A stretch of DNA of 64,000 bases from Suipraeoptans intestinalis (GCF_009696485.1 NZ_VULY01000018.1:1728001-1792000), one strand, 5' to 3'; counted from the first letter of the stretch, positions 8,451 through 18,658 are shown. Numbers and translations are program-made. Notes: generated by a model not told the origin, from the letters alone.

Positions 8451-11400
8451 AAGTTTTTTGGAAGTATTTCCTACCCTGCAGATAGATAGAGAACAGAAAG
8501 AGCTTCTGCAGGGGGTTCTGGTAGAGAAGGTGGTGACCAATCAGCAGAAGGAATTCTTGAAGATCTGTCTGATCAGCACGCATATTATTCCCAGGAGAGA
8601 AATCTATCGTCTGGAAGAAGAAATCAAAAAGCAGTTGTTCCATCGCCGCAGGATTGAGATCAGAATGGAAGAAACCTATGAATTGTCACCGCAGTATACG
8701 CCGGATATCATCATGGAATCCTATCTGGACAGTTTTCTGGAGGAGCTGGGAAGACGAAGCGCTATTGAGAGAAATATGCTGCAGCATGCTTCTGTAGAGT
8801 TTGAGGGCAACGTTCTGTGTCTGAATCTGCCGGAAAGCATTGTGGCAGAGGGAAAAAAGACGCAGCTGGTGGAATATCTGGAAACGGTTTTCCAAAAAAG
8901 ATTCCAGATGCCTATTGAAGTGCGGGTTCTTTATGAAAAGAGAAAAACCAGGCTGCGGGAAGAAGCGGAGCATCGGGTCCAGAGAGAAATCAAGGCGATC
9001 GTGGAGCAGTCCGACGCGGTCCGCAGAAGAAAGGAAGAGGAAGAGGCTCCGGCTTCCCGGCAGACGGAAAAAAAGAAACAGAAAAAAGAAAGACGGGCCG
9101 TTTACCAGAAGGAAGGTGCCTCATCCAAGGACGTGGTGTATGGCAGAGACTTTGAGGGAGAGGTATGGCAGTTGTCCCAGATCAATCAGGAACTGGGAGA
9201 GGTGATCGTAAGAGGACAGGTGATCAAATTTGATACCAGGGAGATTCGAAATGAAAAATCCATTGTGATGATCACCATTACGGACTTTACGGACAGCATC
9301 GTGGTCAAGATGTTTGTGAAAAATGAGCAGCTGCCCGACGTGATGGAGGGAATGAAAGCAGGCAGCTTCCTGAAAGTCAAGGGGATCGCTATCCTGGACA
9401 AGTATGACAGGGAGATCGGCATCACTTCCGTAACAGGCGTAAAGATCATTCCGGACTTCCGGGAAAGCCGGAAGGATCTGGCGCTGGAAAAGCGGGTAGA
9501 GCTGCACTGCCATACCAAGATGAGCGATATGGACGGCGTCACAGACGTCAAAGATCTGCTGAAGCGGGCGCATGACTGGGGACACAAGGCGCTTGCCATT
9601 ACCGATCACGGAGTGGTGCAGGCGTTTCCGGAGGCTAATCACTTTATCGAGCGGCTGGGGAAAGAAGATCCTTTTAAGGTGATCTATGGAGTCGAAGGCT
9701 ATCTGGTGGACGATCTGAAGGATGTTGCCGTAGGAAGCAAGGGGCAATCCCTGAAGGGGACGTTCGTGGTATTTGACCTGGAGACGACAGGCTTTAGCCC
9801 CATCCGGGACAAGATCATTGAGATCGGGGCGGTGAAGGTGGAAAACGGAACGATCGTAGACACCTTCAGCACCTTTGTGAACCCCAAGATCCCCATTCCC
9901 TTCCAGATCACCAACCTGACCGGGATCACGGATCACATGGTGATCGAAGCGCCGGATATTTTTGCAGTGCTTCCCGATTTTTTGGACTTTGTGCAGGATG
10001 CGGTGCTGGTGGCGCACAACGCTGCCTTTGACGTCAGCTTTATTGAACAGAACTGTCGCTACCAGGAGATCGAGTTTGACTTTACTTCGGTGGACACGGT
10101 GGGAATGGCCAGGATCCTGCTTCCGTCTCTGGCAAAATACAAGTTGAATATCGTGGCGAAAGCGCTGAATATCTCTTTGGAAAATCATCACAGGGCGGTA
10201 GACGACGCTATGGCGACCGCCGAGATTTTCCTGCGGTTTTTAGAGATGCTGGAAGAGAAGGAGGTCTATGATCTAAACAAGCTGAATCAGTTTGGAGCAA
10301 GCAATGCCAATGCGATCAAAAAGCTTCCTTCCCACCATGTGATCCTTCTGGCGCAAAATGAAGAAGGGCGGGTCAATTTATACCGGCTGATTTCCAAATC
10401 CCATCTGGAATACTTTCACCGGTGGCCCAGGATCCCCAAGAGTGAGCTGTCCAGACACCGGAAAGGACTTCTGGTGGGAAGCGCCTGCGAGGCGGGAGAA
10501 GTGTTTCAGGCGCTGCTGAACGAGCGGTCCGAAGAAAAACTGTCGCGGATCGTCAGCTTTTATGATTATCTGGAGATCCAGCCGATTGGAAACAATCGGT
10601 TTATGATCGACAGTGAAAGAATCTCCTCTGTGAAGTGCGAGGAGGATCTCAGACAGCTGAACCGCAGGATCGTCCAGCTGGGAGAACAGTTTCAGAAACC
10701 GGTGGTGGCCACCTGCGACGTTCATTTTATGGATCCTTCGGACGACGTGTACCGCAAGATCATCATGACAGGAAAAGGATTTCAGGACGCGGAGGACCAG
10801 GCCCCCCTGTATTTTCGGACGACGGAAGAGATGCTGGAAGAGTTTCAATATCTGGGAACGGAAAAAGCCAGGGAAGTGGTGATTGAAAATCCCAACCGGA
10901 TCGCAGACACGGTGGAAAAGATCTCTCCGGTACGGCCGGACAAATGCCCGCCTGTCATCCCGGATTCCGACAAGGATCTTCGGAAGATCTGTTACGAAAA
11001 AGCACACCAGATGTATGGAGAAAACCTGCCGGAAATCGTGGTGGAAAGGCTGGAAAGAGAATTAAATTCCATTATTTCCAACGGATTTGCCGTGATGTAC
11101 ATCATTGCCCAGAAGCTGGTATGGAAGTCCAACGAGGACGGCTATCTGGTGGGATCCAGAGGATCGGTGGGCTCTTCCTTTGTGGCTACTATGGCGGGGA
11201 TCACGGAGGTGAATCCCCTAAGCCCCCACTATTACTGCGCAGAGTGCCACTATAGTGACTTTGAATCCTCGGAGGTCCGTGCTTATGCAGGCGGCTGCGG
11301 CTGGGATATGCCGGATAAGAAGTGCCCCAAATGCGGGGCGCCTTTGAAAAAAGACGGATTTGACATTCCCTTTGAAACCTTTTTGGGATTTAAGGGAAAT

Positions 11401-12876
11401 AAAGAACCGGATATCGACCTGAACTTTTCGGGAGACTATCAAAGCAATGCCCATAAATATACAGAAGTGATCTTCGGGACGGGACAGACTTACCGGGCGG
11501 GAACCATAGGAACACTGGCGGAAAAAACGGCGTTTGGCTATGTTAAAAACTATTATGAGGAAAGAGGCGAAGCCAAGCGAAACTGCGAAATCGACCGGAT
11601 CGTAAAGGGATGTACGGGAATCCGCAGGAGTACCGGCCAGCACCCGGGAGGGATCATTGTCCTTCCCCTGGGGGAGGAGATCCACAGCTTTACGCCGGTA
11701 CAGCATCCTGCCAACGATATGAACACAGATATCATTACCACTCATTTCGACTATCACTCCATTGACCATAACCTTCTGAAGCTGGATATTCTGGGACACG
11801 ACGATCCTACCATGATCAAGACCCTGGAGGAATATATCAGCTCGGATGCGTTGGACAATGAGTTTAACGAGACGGACCATCCCTTTGATGCCACGAAGAT
11901 CCCTCTGGATGATAAAAGTGTGATGTCCCTGTTCCACGACACCTCGGCTCTTGGCATTACGCCGGAGGACATCGGCGGCTGTCCGGTAGGCTGTCTGGGG
12001 ATCCCGGAGTTTGGGACGGACTTTGTTATCCAGATGGTGGTGGATACCAAGCCTCAGACCTTGTCGGATCTGATCCGGATCTCAGGCTTGTCCCACGGGA
12101 CAGACGTGTGGCTGAACAATGCCCAGGAGCTGATCCGCAGCAAAAAGGCTACCATCTCCACCGCAATCTGTACCAGGGATGATATTATGACCTATCTGAT
12201 CAATCAGGGGATGGACAGCGAGCTGTCCTTTACGATCATGGAAGCGGTACGAAAGGGAAAAGGCCTGCCTCCCGGGACCGAAGAGCAGATGCGGGAAGCA
12301 GGCGTGCCGGACTGGTATATCTGGTCCTGTAATCAGATCAAATATATGTTTCCCAAGGCCCATGCGGCGGCCTATGTGATGATGGCCTATCGGATCGCCT
12401 ACTGCAAGATCCATTACCCGCTGGCCTATTATGGGGCTTATTTCGGGATCCGTGCCAGTGCATTTTCCTATGAACTGATGTGTCAGGGGAAGGAAGCCCT
12501 GTTGCATCACATGGAGGAGTACCGGAAGCGGGGAAAGGATCTTAGCAATAAAGAACAGGATACCATGAAGGATATGAAGGTGGTTCAGGAAATGTACGCC
12601 AGAGGCTTTTCCTTTGAGCCCATTGACGTCTATCAGGCGAAAGCGCGGCGTTTCCTGATCCGGGATGGCAAGCTGATGCCGCCTCTTAACAGTATCGATG
12701 GAATGGGAGAAAAGGCGGCGGATGCCGTAGAGGAAGCGTCCAAAGGCGGAAAATACCTGTCGCGGGACGATTTCCGGCAGAGAACGAAGGTCAGCAAAAC
12801 GGTGGTGGATACCATGGTGGAGCTGGGGATCCTGGCAGGGCTGCCCGAGTCCAACCAGTTGTCATTGTTTGACTGA
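8443..12876 (+). CDS. polC: DNA polymerase III PolC-type (alpha subunit with 3'-5' exonuclease)
   Basis: 1477 residues, full length for Gram-positive PolC. Domains in order: an N-terminal region, a charged linker rich in K/E/R at about 170-225, an OB-fold near 235-340, a PHP domain beginning ELHCHTKMSDMDGVTD near 353, and an inserted DEDDh proofreading exonuclease starting FVVFDLETTGFSP near 440 with HNAAFDVSF and HRAVDDA. A zinc ribbon (CAEC..CPKC) lies near 931-968. The polymerase core includes PDIDLNFSGDYQ near 988, GTDVWLNNAQELI, and C-terminal duplex-binding elements ending LSLFD. PolC is the replicative polymerase of low-GC Gram-positives. The start overlaps the ispG end. Confidence 0.98.
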   Translation: MNKSFLEVFPTLQIDREQKELLQGVLVEKVVTNQQKEFLKICLISTHIIPRREIYRLEEEIKKQLFHRRRIEIRMEETYELSPQYTPDIIMESYLDSFLEELGRRSAIERNMLQHASVEFEGNVLCLNLPESIVAEGKKTQLVEYLETVFQKRFQMPIEVRVLYEKRKTRLREEAEHRVQREIKAIVEQSDAVRRRKEEEEAPASRQTEKKKQKKERRAVYQKEGASSKDVVYGRDFEGEVWQLSQINQELGEVIVRGQVIKFDTREIRNEKSIVMITITDFTDSIVVKMFVKNEQLPDVMEGMKAGSFLKVKGIAILDKYDREIGITSVTGVKIIPDFRESRKDLALEKRVELHCHTKMSDMDGVTDVKDLLKRAHDWGHKALAITDHGVVQAFPEANHFIERLGKEDPFKVIYGVEGYLVDDLKDVAVGSKGQSLKGTFVVFDLETTGFSPIRDKIIEIGAVKVENGTIVDTFSTFVNPKIPIPFQITNLTGITDHMVIEAPDIFAVLPDFLDFVQDAVLVAHNAAFDVSFIEQNCRYQEIEFDFTSVDTVGMARILLPSLAKYKLNIVAKALNISLENHHRAVDDAMATAEIFLRFLEMLEEKEVYDLNKLNQFGASNANAIKKLPSHHVILLAQNEEGRVNLYRLISKSHLEYFHRWPRIPKSELSRHRKGLLVGSACEAGEVFQALLNERSEEKLSRIVSFYDYLEIQPIGNNRFMIDSERISSVKCEEDLRQLNRRIVQLGEQFQKPVVATCDVHFMDPSDDVYRKIIMTGKGFQDAEDQAPLYFRTTEEMLEEFQYLGTEKAREVVIENPNRIADTVEKISPVRPDKCPPVIPDSDKDLRKICYEKAHQMYGENLPEIVVERLERELNSIISNGFAVMYIIAQKLVWKSNEDGYLVGSRGSVGSSFVATMAGITEVNPLSPHYYCAECHYSDFESSEVRAYAGGCGWDMPDKKCPKCGAPLKKDGFDIPFETFLGFKGNKEPDIDLNFSGDYQSNAHKYTEVIFGTGQTYRAGTIGTLAEKTAFGYVKNYYEERGEAKRNCEIDRIVKGCTGIRRSTGQHPGGIIVLPLGEEIHSFTPVQHPANDMNTDIITTHFDYHSIDHNLLKLDILGHDDPTMIKTLEEYISSDALDNEFNETDHPFDATKIPLDDKSVMSLFHDTSALGITPEDIGGCPVGCLGIPEFGTDFVIQMVVDTKPQTLSDLIRISGLSHGTDVWLNNAQELIRSKKATISTAICTRDDIMTYLINQGMDSELSFTIMEAVRKGKGLPPGTEEQMREAGVPDWYIWSCNQIKYMFPKAHAAAYVMMAYRIAYCKIHYPLAYYGAYFGIRASAFSYELMCQGKEALLHHMEEYRKRGKDLSNKEQDTMKDMKVVQEMYARGFSFEPIDVYQAKARRFLIRDGKLMPPLNSIDGMGEKAADAVEEASKGGKYLSRDDFRQRTKVSKTVVDTMVELGILAGLPESNQLSLFD

Positions 12877-12921
12877 TGGGAGAAGAACGGAAACAAAGGA
12901 AGGAAAGAGGAGACGAGAAAG

Positions 12922-14415
12922 ATGAAGAAAGCATCCATCAAAGTAAACTTTATCATGAACAGCCTGTTGTCTATTTCCTCCTTTCTGTTTCCCATGATCA
13001 CCTTTCCCTATATTTCCAGGGTACTTCTGGCATCGGGAACCGGCAGGATCAACTTTGCCACCTCGATCGTAAATTATGTCCTGACCCTTTCCATGCTGGG
13101 AATCCCTCTGTATGGGGTGAAGGCCTGCGCCGTGGATCGGAAGGACAGAAAAAAGCTGTCTCAAACGGTGCTGGAGCTTTTGGTGCTCAATGGGATCGCC
13201 GGAGGAGCGGGCCTTCTGGTGCTGTTGGGCGCCACCCTTCTGGTAAAGGAATTTCGGGCCCAGTGGGAGCTGATCGCTGTCATGTCTCTTTTAGTTCCCC
13301 TGAACATCATCGGAGCGGAGTGGTTTTACAGAGGAATGGAGGAATATACCTATATCTCCCTCCGGAATATGGGATTTAAGCTAATCGGAGTTCTCCTGAT
13401 GTTTCTGCTGGTGCATGACAAACAGGACGTTTTGGCTTATGGAGGGATCCTGGTGTTGGCAGGGGCGGGCTCCTATCTGTTGAATTTTATACGGCTGAGA
13501 AGGTATGTGAGATTCGGCGGGCTGCAAAGACTGGATTTGAAACGGCATATCCGCCCGGTCCTGTCCTTTTTTGTCCTCTCGGTCTCCTGGACGATTTACA
13601 CCAATACAGATGTGATCATGCTGGGGATGCTCCAGGGAGAAACGGCAGTGGGGTATTATTCGGCATCTCTTCGGATCAAGGCCATCATCCTGGGGATCGT
13701 CTCCGCCCTAAGCGGAGTCCTGCTGCCCAGAGTGGTTCACTTTTTTGCGGAAAAACGTTATGAAGAGGCAGTGGGGATGATTCGGAAAAATGCTTCTTTT
13801 GTGTTGCTGTCCTCCCTTTATTTTATCGGATTTATCATCATCAATGCCAGGGAGGTCATCCTGCTTCTGGCAGGAAAAGGGTATCTTCCGGCCATTCCGG
13901 TGATACAGGTTACGATCCTGATGGTGCTCCTGGTGGGATATTCCTCCCTTTTAGGAACGAATGTGCTGATTTCCCTGGGGCGGGAGCGGATCACGATCCT
14001 GGCCTCTTTTGTCGGGATCGGAGTTAACGTGATACTCAACGCGTATTTGATTCCAAGGTATTCTGCGCTGGGAGCCGGAGCCGCCACGGTGGTGGGAGAA
14101 TGCTGTATGATCCTGTGTGAGATGGTATGCATCGGAAAGGAGATTCGTACTTACTTTGACAGGGGAAACTGCAAAAAAACGCTGCTGGCTTTTTTTGTGT
14201 CGGCAGCAGCTGCCCTGTTGCTGAAAGGCGGGCTGTCCGGCTTCCTTTCCGAAAGACAAGAGATATGGCGGCTGCTGGTGTATCTGTTGCTGGCAGGAAG
14301 CTGCTACACCTTCCTGTATCTGGCTCTGCTATACAGGCTTAGAGAAGAGATGGTGTGGAACCAGGGAAGAAGGCTTCTGAAGAAGCTGCGAAAAAAGGAA
14401 AGAAAACACAGATAA
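12922..14415 (+). CDS. Oligosaccharide flippase family protein (Wzx-like)
   Basis: 497 residues with about 12-14 hydrophobic helices throughout. The N-terminal FIMNSLLSISSFLFPMITFPYISRVL block is typical of the Wzx/MOP-superfamily polysaccharide flippases. The start is the ATG after GAGGAGACGAGAAAG. These proteins move lipid-linked sugar repeat units across the membrane. It is followed by a glycosyltransferase and a polymerase-like membrane protein on the same strand with small gaps, which supports a polysaccharide assembly role. The substrate is unknown. It begins 45 bases after polC, so it could be read from the polC transcript. Confidence 0.88.
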   Translation: MKKASIKVNFIMNSLLSISSFLFPMITFPYISRVLLASGTGRINFATSIVNYVLTLSMLGIPLYGVKACAVDRKDRKKLSQTVLELLVLNGIAGGAGLLVLLGATLLVKEFRAQWELIAVMSLLVPLNIIGAEWFYRGMEEYTYISLRNMGFKLIGVLLMFLLVHDKQDVLAYGGILVLAGAGSYLLNFIRLRRYVRFGGLQRLDLKRHIRPVLSFFVLSVSWTIYTNTDVIMLGMLQGETAVGYYSASLRIKAIILGIVSALSGVLLPRVVHFFAEKRYEEAVGMIRKNASFVLLSSLYFIGFIIINAREVILLLAGKGYLPAIPVIQVTILMVLLVGYSSLLGTNVLISLGRERITILASFVGIGVNVILNAYLIPRYSALGAGAATVVGECCMILCEMVCIGKEIRTYFDRGNCKKTLLAFFVSAAAALLLKGGLSGFLSERQEIWRLLVYLLLAGSCYTFLYLALLYRLREEMVWNQGRRLLKKLRKKERKHR

Positions 14416-14504
14416 ATTTCGGGAGATTCTTGGAAAAGTACAACAGACAGATCCCAAAAAAGGCTATAAAAAAAGGAAGAAGCACACGCCAGAAAGGAGC
14501 CTCC

Positions 14505-15242
14505 ATGTTGCCGAAAAAAATCCATTATATCTGGATCGGAGGAAACGAGAAGCCGGAACTCGTGAAAAACTGTATAGAATCCTGGAAGACCTATCTGCCG
14601 GATTATGAGATCAAGGAATGGAACGAACAGAACTTTGAGATAGACTGCTGCAAATACGCAAAGCATGCCTATGCGGAAAAGAAATGGGCATTTGTATCAG
14701 ACTATATGCGATTTTGGATCCTGGCGCGGGAGGGCGGCATCTATTTCGACACGGACGTGGAGCTGATCAGGCCGATTCCTGCAGAGATCCTGGCACAGGA
14801 GGCTTTTACCGGAATGGAATTTGGCGGAAAAGTCAGTCCCGGTCTGGTATTTGGCTGTATGCCCGGAGACAAAACGGCGGTGTATATGACAGAGCGGTAC
14901 GAATCGTTGGAGTTTGACGCAGTCCATCCGGTTACGGTAAACGCCATTCTTACAAGCCGTCTGGAGAAAAAGGGGTTCCGCCCGGAAAAAGGGTTTCAGG
15001 TCGTGGACAAAGTAGCCATCTATCCGGAAGAGTATTTTTGTGGGTATGATCTGGACGTTCATGAGATCCTGACGACAGAAAAGACCATCAGCATCCACCA
15101 TTACAGCGGAAGCTGGACAAAGAAGACATTGAAAAAGAGAGTGCAGGCTCTGTTAAAAAGGATCCTGGGCGTGGAGGGATACAGGAAGGTACTATTTCTG
15201 AAAAGAGGAGTGAAACATGTTATTTTCAACAGGAAAGGATAG
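14505..15242 (+). CDS. Glycosyltransferase (Gly_transf_sug / capsular sugar-transferase type)
   Basis: Starts at ATG 14505, preceded by AAAGGAGC. The N-terminus MLPKKIHYIWIGGNEKP, then YLPDYEIKEWNEQN and FVSDYMRFWILAREGGIYFDTDVEL, are hallmarks of the GT32-like Gly_transf_sug family, in which the DTD is the nucleotide-sugar/metal-binding DXD motif. 245 residues, soluble or peripheral on the cytoplasmic face. The Gly-Gly before IYFDTD and a His-rich C-terminal motif (ISIHHYSGSW) match the family. It sits between the flippase and the polymerase-like gene and overlaps the latter by 26 bases. Donor and acceptor sugars cannot be told. Confidence 0.9.
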   Translation: MLPKKIHYIWIGGNEKPELVKNCIESWKTYLPDYEIKEWNEQNFEIDCCKYAKHAYAEKKWAFVSDYMRFWILAREGGIYFDTDVELIRPIPAEILAQEAFTGMEFGGKVSPGLVFGCMPGDKTAVYMTERYESLEFDAVHPVTVNAILTSRLEKKGFRPEKGFQVVDKVAIYPEEYFCGYDLDVHEILTTEKTISIHHYSGSWTKKTLKKRVQALLKRILGVEGYRKVLFLKRGVKHVIFNRKG

Positions 15243-16407
15243 CTGGAGAATGTTGCTGGACAGAAGGGTGGCGCCGTTGGATGTGGCGGTATTTCTGATC
15301 ACGGTAAAGGTGGTTACGTCTGTGACCATATACTTCAGACTGCCAAAAACTCTCCAGGAGCTTCTGATGGCGGCGGCCTACGGACTGGTTCTGGTGCATG
15401 TTTTGCAGAAGCCCTATCGGAAGAAGGAGCTGATCTGGATGGGGCTTGTGACGGTGCTGATCCTCTATACCAGCTTCCGCATGAAAAATATGTATTATCT
15501 GTCTGCCTGGGCTATGATCGCAGGAGGGATAAGGTGGGATATCCGGCGGATGATCAAAGTCATGTTTGCTACTACGCTGGTGATATTTCTGTCCGTCTGC
15601 ACGGTTTCTTCCGGTCTGTATCTGCTGGGCTACGATCAGGGGATTCTGATCAATGTGAGGCGGGGAGACGTACAGTCCTTTATGTTTGGATTTGTTCATA
15701 CCAACATGTTTTCCATCCTGCTGTCCAATCTGTGCCTGATGTATGTCTGGCTGAAGAAAGAAGGGATCCGTCCGTTTCAGATCCTTTTGCTGACAGTCTT
15801 TCAGGCAGTAGGGTTTTGTTTTACGAAAACCAGAACCTCCCTCATTATTTTTCTTCTCACGGCAGTCCTGATACTTCTGAGACAGGGAGGGAGCCGGAAG
15901 CCATATGAGAAACTGCGCTATTTATTTCTGGGAATCGGTGGGATTTATTGGGCGCTGTCCCACCTGCTTTTGCAGAACAATCTGGCAGCCATGGCGGCGG
16001 ATCGGATCCTGACGGGACGGATCCGATATTCGGCCTATGCCATGCAGCATTTTGGTTGGACATTTCTGGGGCAGAACCTGAATACGGAGATCCAATGGGA
16101 CCAGATCTGGAAGCTTAGCAGTTTTACCTTTGACTCGGTGTATTCTTTCCTGTTTTTTCAGGGAGGGATCCTCTGGTTTTTTCTGCTGGGAGCTGCTTTT
16201 GTCAAGCTGAAGGGACGAGTGGATCAGATGGAGCTGATCCTGCTGGGAGCCTGGATGCTGTATGCTGTGACGGAGACCAATACGCTGTTGCCACAGTTCG
16301 GGTTCCAGATCCTTTTGCTGAGCAGGGTGTTTGAGAAAGAAGACAAAAAGCTGCCGGTTTTGCCAAAGGAACAGCTGTGTGGAAGCAGGGGAGAGAACTG
16401 TCTTTGA
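15217..16407 (+). CDS. O-antigen polymerase-like multi-pass membrane protein (Wzy-like)
   Basis: 396 residues with roughly ten hydrophobic segments and a larger loop in the middle (GILINVRRGDVQSFMFGFVHTNMF), the usual plan of Wzy-type polymerases and O-antigen ligases, which share little sequence. GAGGAGTGAAAC precedes the ATG, and the start lies inside the preceding glycosyltransferase gene. Position in a flippase-glycosyltransferase cluster is the main support. A polymerase function is therefore inference; another multi-pass envelope protein is possible. Confidence 0.72.
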   Translation: MLFSTGKDSWRMLLDRRVAPLDVAVFLITVKVVTSVTIYFRLPKTLQELLMAAAYGLVLVHVLQKPYRKKELIWMGLVTVLILYTSFRMKNMYYLSAWAMIAGGIRWDIRRMIKVMFATTLVIFLSVCTVSSGLYLLGYDQGILINVRRGDVQSFMFGFVHTNMFSILLSNLCLMYVWLKKEGIRPFQILLLTVFQAVGFCFTKTRTSLIIFLLTAVLILLRQGGSRKPYEKLRYLFLGIGGIYWALSHLLLQNNLAAMAADRILTGRIRYSAYAMQHFGWTFLGQNLNTEIQWDQIWKLSSFTFDSVYSFLFFQGGILWFFLLGAAFVKLKGRVDQMELILLGAWMLYAVTETNTLLPQFGFQILLLSRVFEKEDKKLPVLPKEQLCGSRGENCL

Positions 16408-16434
16408 AAGAATCGTAAGATAGGAAAGGGAATT

Positions 16435-17298
16435 ATGGAAAAAAAGCAATATTATAAGGGAATCCTTTATATTATCCTGTCGGCATTTTGTTTTGCCATT
16501 ATGAGTCTTTGTATCCGGCTGTCGGGAGATCTGCCGTCGATACAAAAAAGTTTTTTTCGGAATTTTGTAGCGGCGATCTTTGCAGCGATCTTGCTGGCAA
16601 AATCCCGTACTACCTGGTTGTGTCGAAGGGAAAACCTGGGATATATGCTACTGCGGGCAGGATTCGGGACGGCAGGGATCCTTTGCAATTACTATGCGGT
16701 GGATCATCTTCTTTTGGCAGATGCTTCTATGCTGAATAAGCTATCGCCCTTTTTTGCCGTGATCTTCAGTGTATTCTGGCTGAGAGAATCCATTGACATC
16801 AAAAGGATCCTGCTGATCGCCGGAGCCTTTTTGGGAAGTCTTTTGGTGATCAAGCCGACAGGCTCCAATCTCAATCTGTTTCCTGCCATGATCGGAATGC
16901 TGGGAGGAATGGCGGCAGGAGCAGCCTATACGATGGTAAGAAAGCTTGGACTGAGGGGAGAAAAAGGAGAGAGGATCGTGTTCTTTTTCTCCGCCTTTTC
17001 CTGTGTGGTGACCCTTCCCTTTTTACTGCTTCAGTTTCATCCCATGTCTGCAAGACAGGTGGGAATCCTTTTGCTGGCAGGAATGGCGGCGGCAGGCGGA
17101 CAGTTTTCCATTACGGCGGCTTACTGTCATGCTCCGGCCAGAGAGATTTCCATTTACGACTACTCTCAGATTATTTTTGCGGCTCTTTTGGGATTTTTTG
17201 TGTTTGGCCAGATGCCCGACCTGCTAAGTTTTGCAGGGTATGGAGTGATCTGCGCGGCGGCAGCAGGAATGTTTTTTCTGGGCAGGGAGAAGAGATAG
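16435..17298 (+). CDS. EamA/DMT-superfamily transporter
   Basis: 287 residues with ten predicted transmembrane helices in two repeated halves, each matching EamA: ILYIILSAFCFAIMSLCIRLSG at the start, and a C-terminal half with YSQIIFAALLGFFVFGQMPD. Family members move small metabolites such as amino acids, nucleotides or sugars; the substrate is not predictable. It lies 27 bases after the polymerase-like gene on the same strand and ahead of a bidirectional terminator, so it is probably the last gene of the polC-polysaccharide stretch. Confidence 0.88.
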   Translation: MEKKQYYKGILYIILSAFCFAIMSLCIRLSGDLPSIQKSFFRNFVAAIFAAILLAKSRTTWLCRRENLGYMLLRAGFGTAGILCNYYAVDHLLLADASMLNKLSPFFAVIFSVFWLRESIDIKRILLIAGAFLGSLLVIKPTGSNLNLFPAMIGMLGGMAAGAAYTMVRKLGLRGEKGERIVFFFSAFSCVVTLPFLLLQFHPMSARQVGILLLAGMAAAGGQFSITAAYCHAPAREISIYDYSQIIFAALLGFFVFGQMPDLLSFAGYGVICAAAAGMFFLGREKR

Positions 17299-17370
17299 AA
17301 AGAAGAAAGCAGCAAAAAAGAAAGGCAAAAAGAAGAGAAGCGTTACAGAAGAGAAGAGCACTTCTCATAA

Positions 17371-17415
17371 AAAAAGACAGGATCCGGAAATAGAAAGCTC
17401 CGGATCCTGTTTTTA
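17371..17415. terminator. Bidirectional intrinsic terminator between convergent genes
   Basis: A perfect 12-bp stem (ACAGGATCCGGA at 17377-17388, TCCGGATCCTGT at 17399-17410) is flanked by an A run upstream and a T run downstream. It works for both the EamA gene and the convergent alcohol dehydrogenase. Confidence 0.92.
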
Positions 17416-17433
17416 CAGAAACATCCTGTGTTG

Positions 17434-18618
17434 TTAGTCGCCCTTTGCCATGCGGTAGATGGCTGCCATATCGTCCCTGTTCAGCGGACGGAAGGTTCCG
17501 ATGGTGCGGGAGCCCTGGAAGCTGCACTTGTCCGCAAGGATTTGGATCTGCTCCTCCGAAACCTCCACACCCAGTTCCTTGATAGAGGTTGGCATATCTA
17601 CACTACGATAAAAGGCCTCCATTGCCTCGATTCCGGCCAGTGCCGTTTCCGTAGGAGTACCAGAGGGTGCGATGCCAAAAACCTGCGTGGCGAAAGCTGC
17701 AAAACGCTGAGGATCGGAAGGAAGGACGTATCTTGCCCAGCTTCCCCAGACTGCGGCCAGACCGGCTCCGTGAGCGACGTCAAACATACCGCCCAGTTCA
17801 TGCTCCAGCTGATGGGAGGACCAGTCGCCGCCGTCACTTCCGCAGCCGGTCAGTCCGTTGTGGGAAAGGCTGCCGGCCCACATCACCTCTGCTCGCGCTT
17901 CATAATTGTCCGGCTCCTGCTTCAGGATCTTTGCACATTTCATGACGGTCTGCAGCAAAGCAACCGCGATCCCGTCTGTCAGCGCCATGGTGGGAACGCC
18001 TCCGAAGAACCGCTCCATGGTGTGCATCAGGATATCCACACAACCGCTCTGGGTCTGATAGTCCGGCAGGGTGCAGGTAAGCTGCGGATTCATGACAGCA
18101 AACCGACAGCGGCAAAGCTCGGTGCGGTAGCCTCTTTTCAGATCGCCCTCCTCCTTGGTGATAACGGAAGAGTTGCTCATCTCACTGCCGGCAGCAGCGA
18201 TGGTCAATACAGCGCCCACAGGGAGGCAGGCCTTTGCAGTCTCCTGACCGGAATAAAAATCCCACACGTTTCCTGCATAAGGAACGCCAAGCGCAATGGC
18301 TTTGGCAGAATCGATCACACTTCCGCCGCCCACGGCAAGAATAAAATCAACCCCCTCTTTTCGGCAAAGATCAATCCCTTCCTGTACCTTGGAAAGGCGA
18401 GGATTGGGAACGACACCTCCAAGAGACAGATGCTCGATCCCTTTTTCCGTCAGGGAAGCCTCTACCTTTGCCAAAAGACCGGAACGAACTGCACTGTTCC
18501 CGCCGTAATGGATCAGCACTTTTTTACAGTGTTGCTGAAGGACAAGATCGCCTGTTTCAGATTCGGCATCTCTTCCAAAGCGGACCAGGGTAGGTGTGTT
18601 ATAAGTAAAATTTTCCAT
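17434..18618 (-). CDS. Iron-containing alcohol dehydrogenase (NADH-dependent butanol dehydrogenase-like)
   Basis: 394 residues, starting at the ATG preceded by AAGGAGGATCC; an upstream in-frame Met lies beyond the promoter and is rejected. The N-terminal MENFTYNTPTLVRFGRD and the NAD-binding GGGSVIDSAKAIALG are typical of the BDH clade of group III alcohol dehydrogenases. Metal-ligand region: DILMHTMERF then HNGLTG and HQLEHELGGMFDVAHGAGLA. It reduces aldehydes to alcohols to recycle NAD(P)H in fermentation. It is monocistronic, with its own promoter at 18659-18687 and a shared terminator. Confidence 0.93.
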   Translation of the reverse strand: MENFTYNTPTLVRFGRDAESETGDLVLQQHCKKVLIHYGGNSAVRSGLLAKVEASLTEKGIEHLSLGGVVPNPRLSKVQEGIDLCRKEGVDFILAVGGGSVIDSAKAIALGVPYAGNVWDFYSGQETAKACLPVGAVLTIAAAGSEMSNSSVITKEEGDLKRGYRTELCRCRFAVMNPQLTCTLPDYQTQSGCVDILMHTMERFFGGVPTMALTDGIAVALLQTVMKCAKILKQEPDNYEARAEVMWAGSLSHNGLTGCGSDGGDWSSHQLEHELGGMFDVAHGAGLAAVWGSWARYVLPSDPQRFAAFATQVFGIAPSGTPTETALAGIEAMEAFYRSVDMPTSIKELGVEVSEEQIQILADKCSFQGSRTIGTFRPLNRDDMAAIYRMAKGD

Positions 18619-18658
18619 AGGATCCTCCTTTTTGTACATCTGAATGGTTATGCTACTT

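Noticed and set aside
9121-10191. 356-residue open frame on the minus strand inside polC
   Set aside because: It is the shadow of the PolC PHP/exonuclease region; no ribosome site, no recognised motif, and the plus-strand protein is fully conserved.
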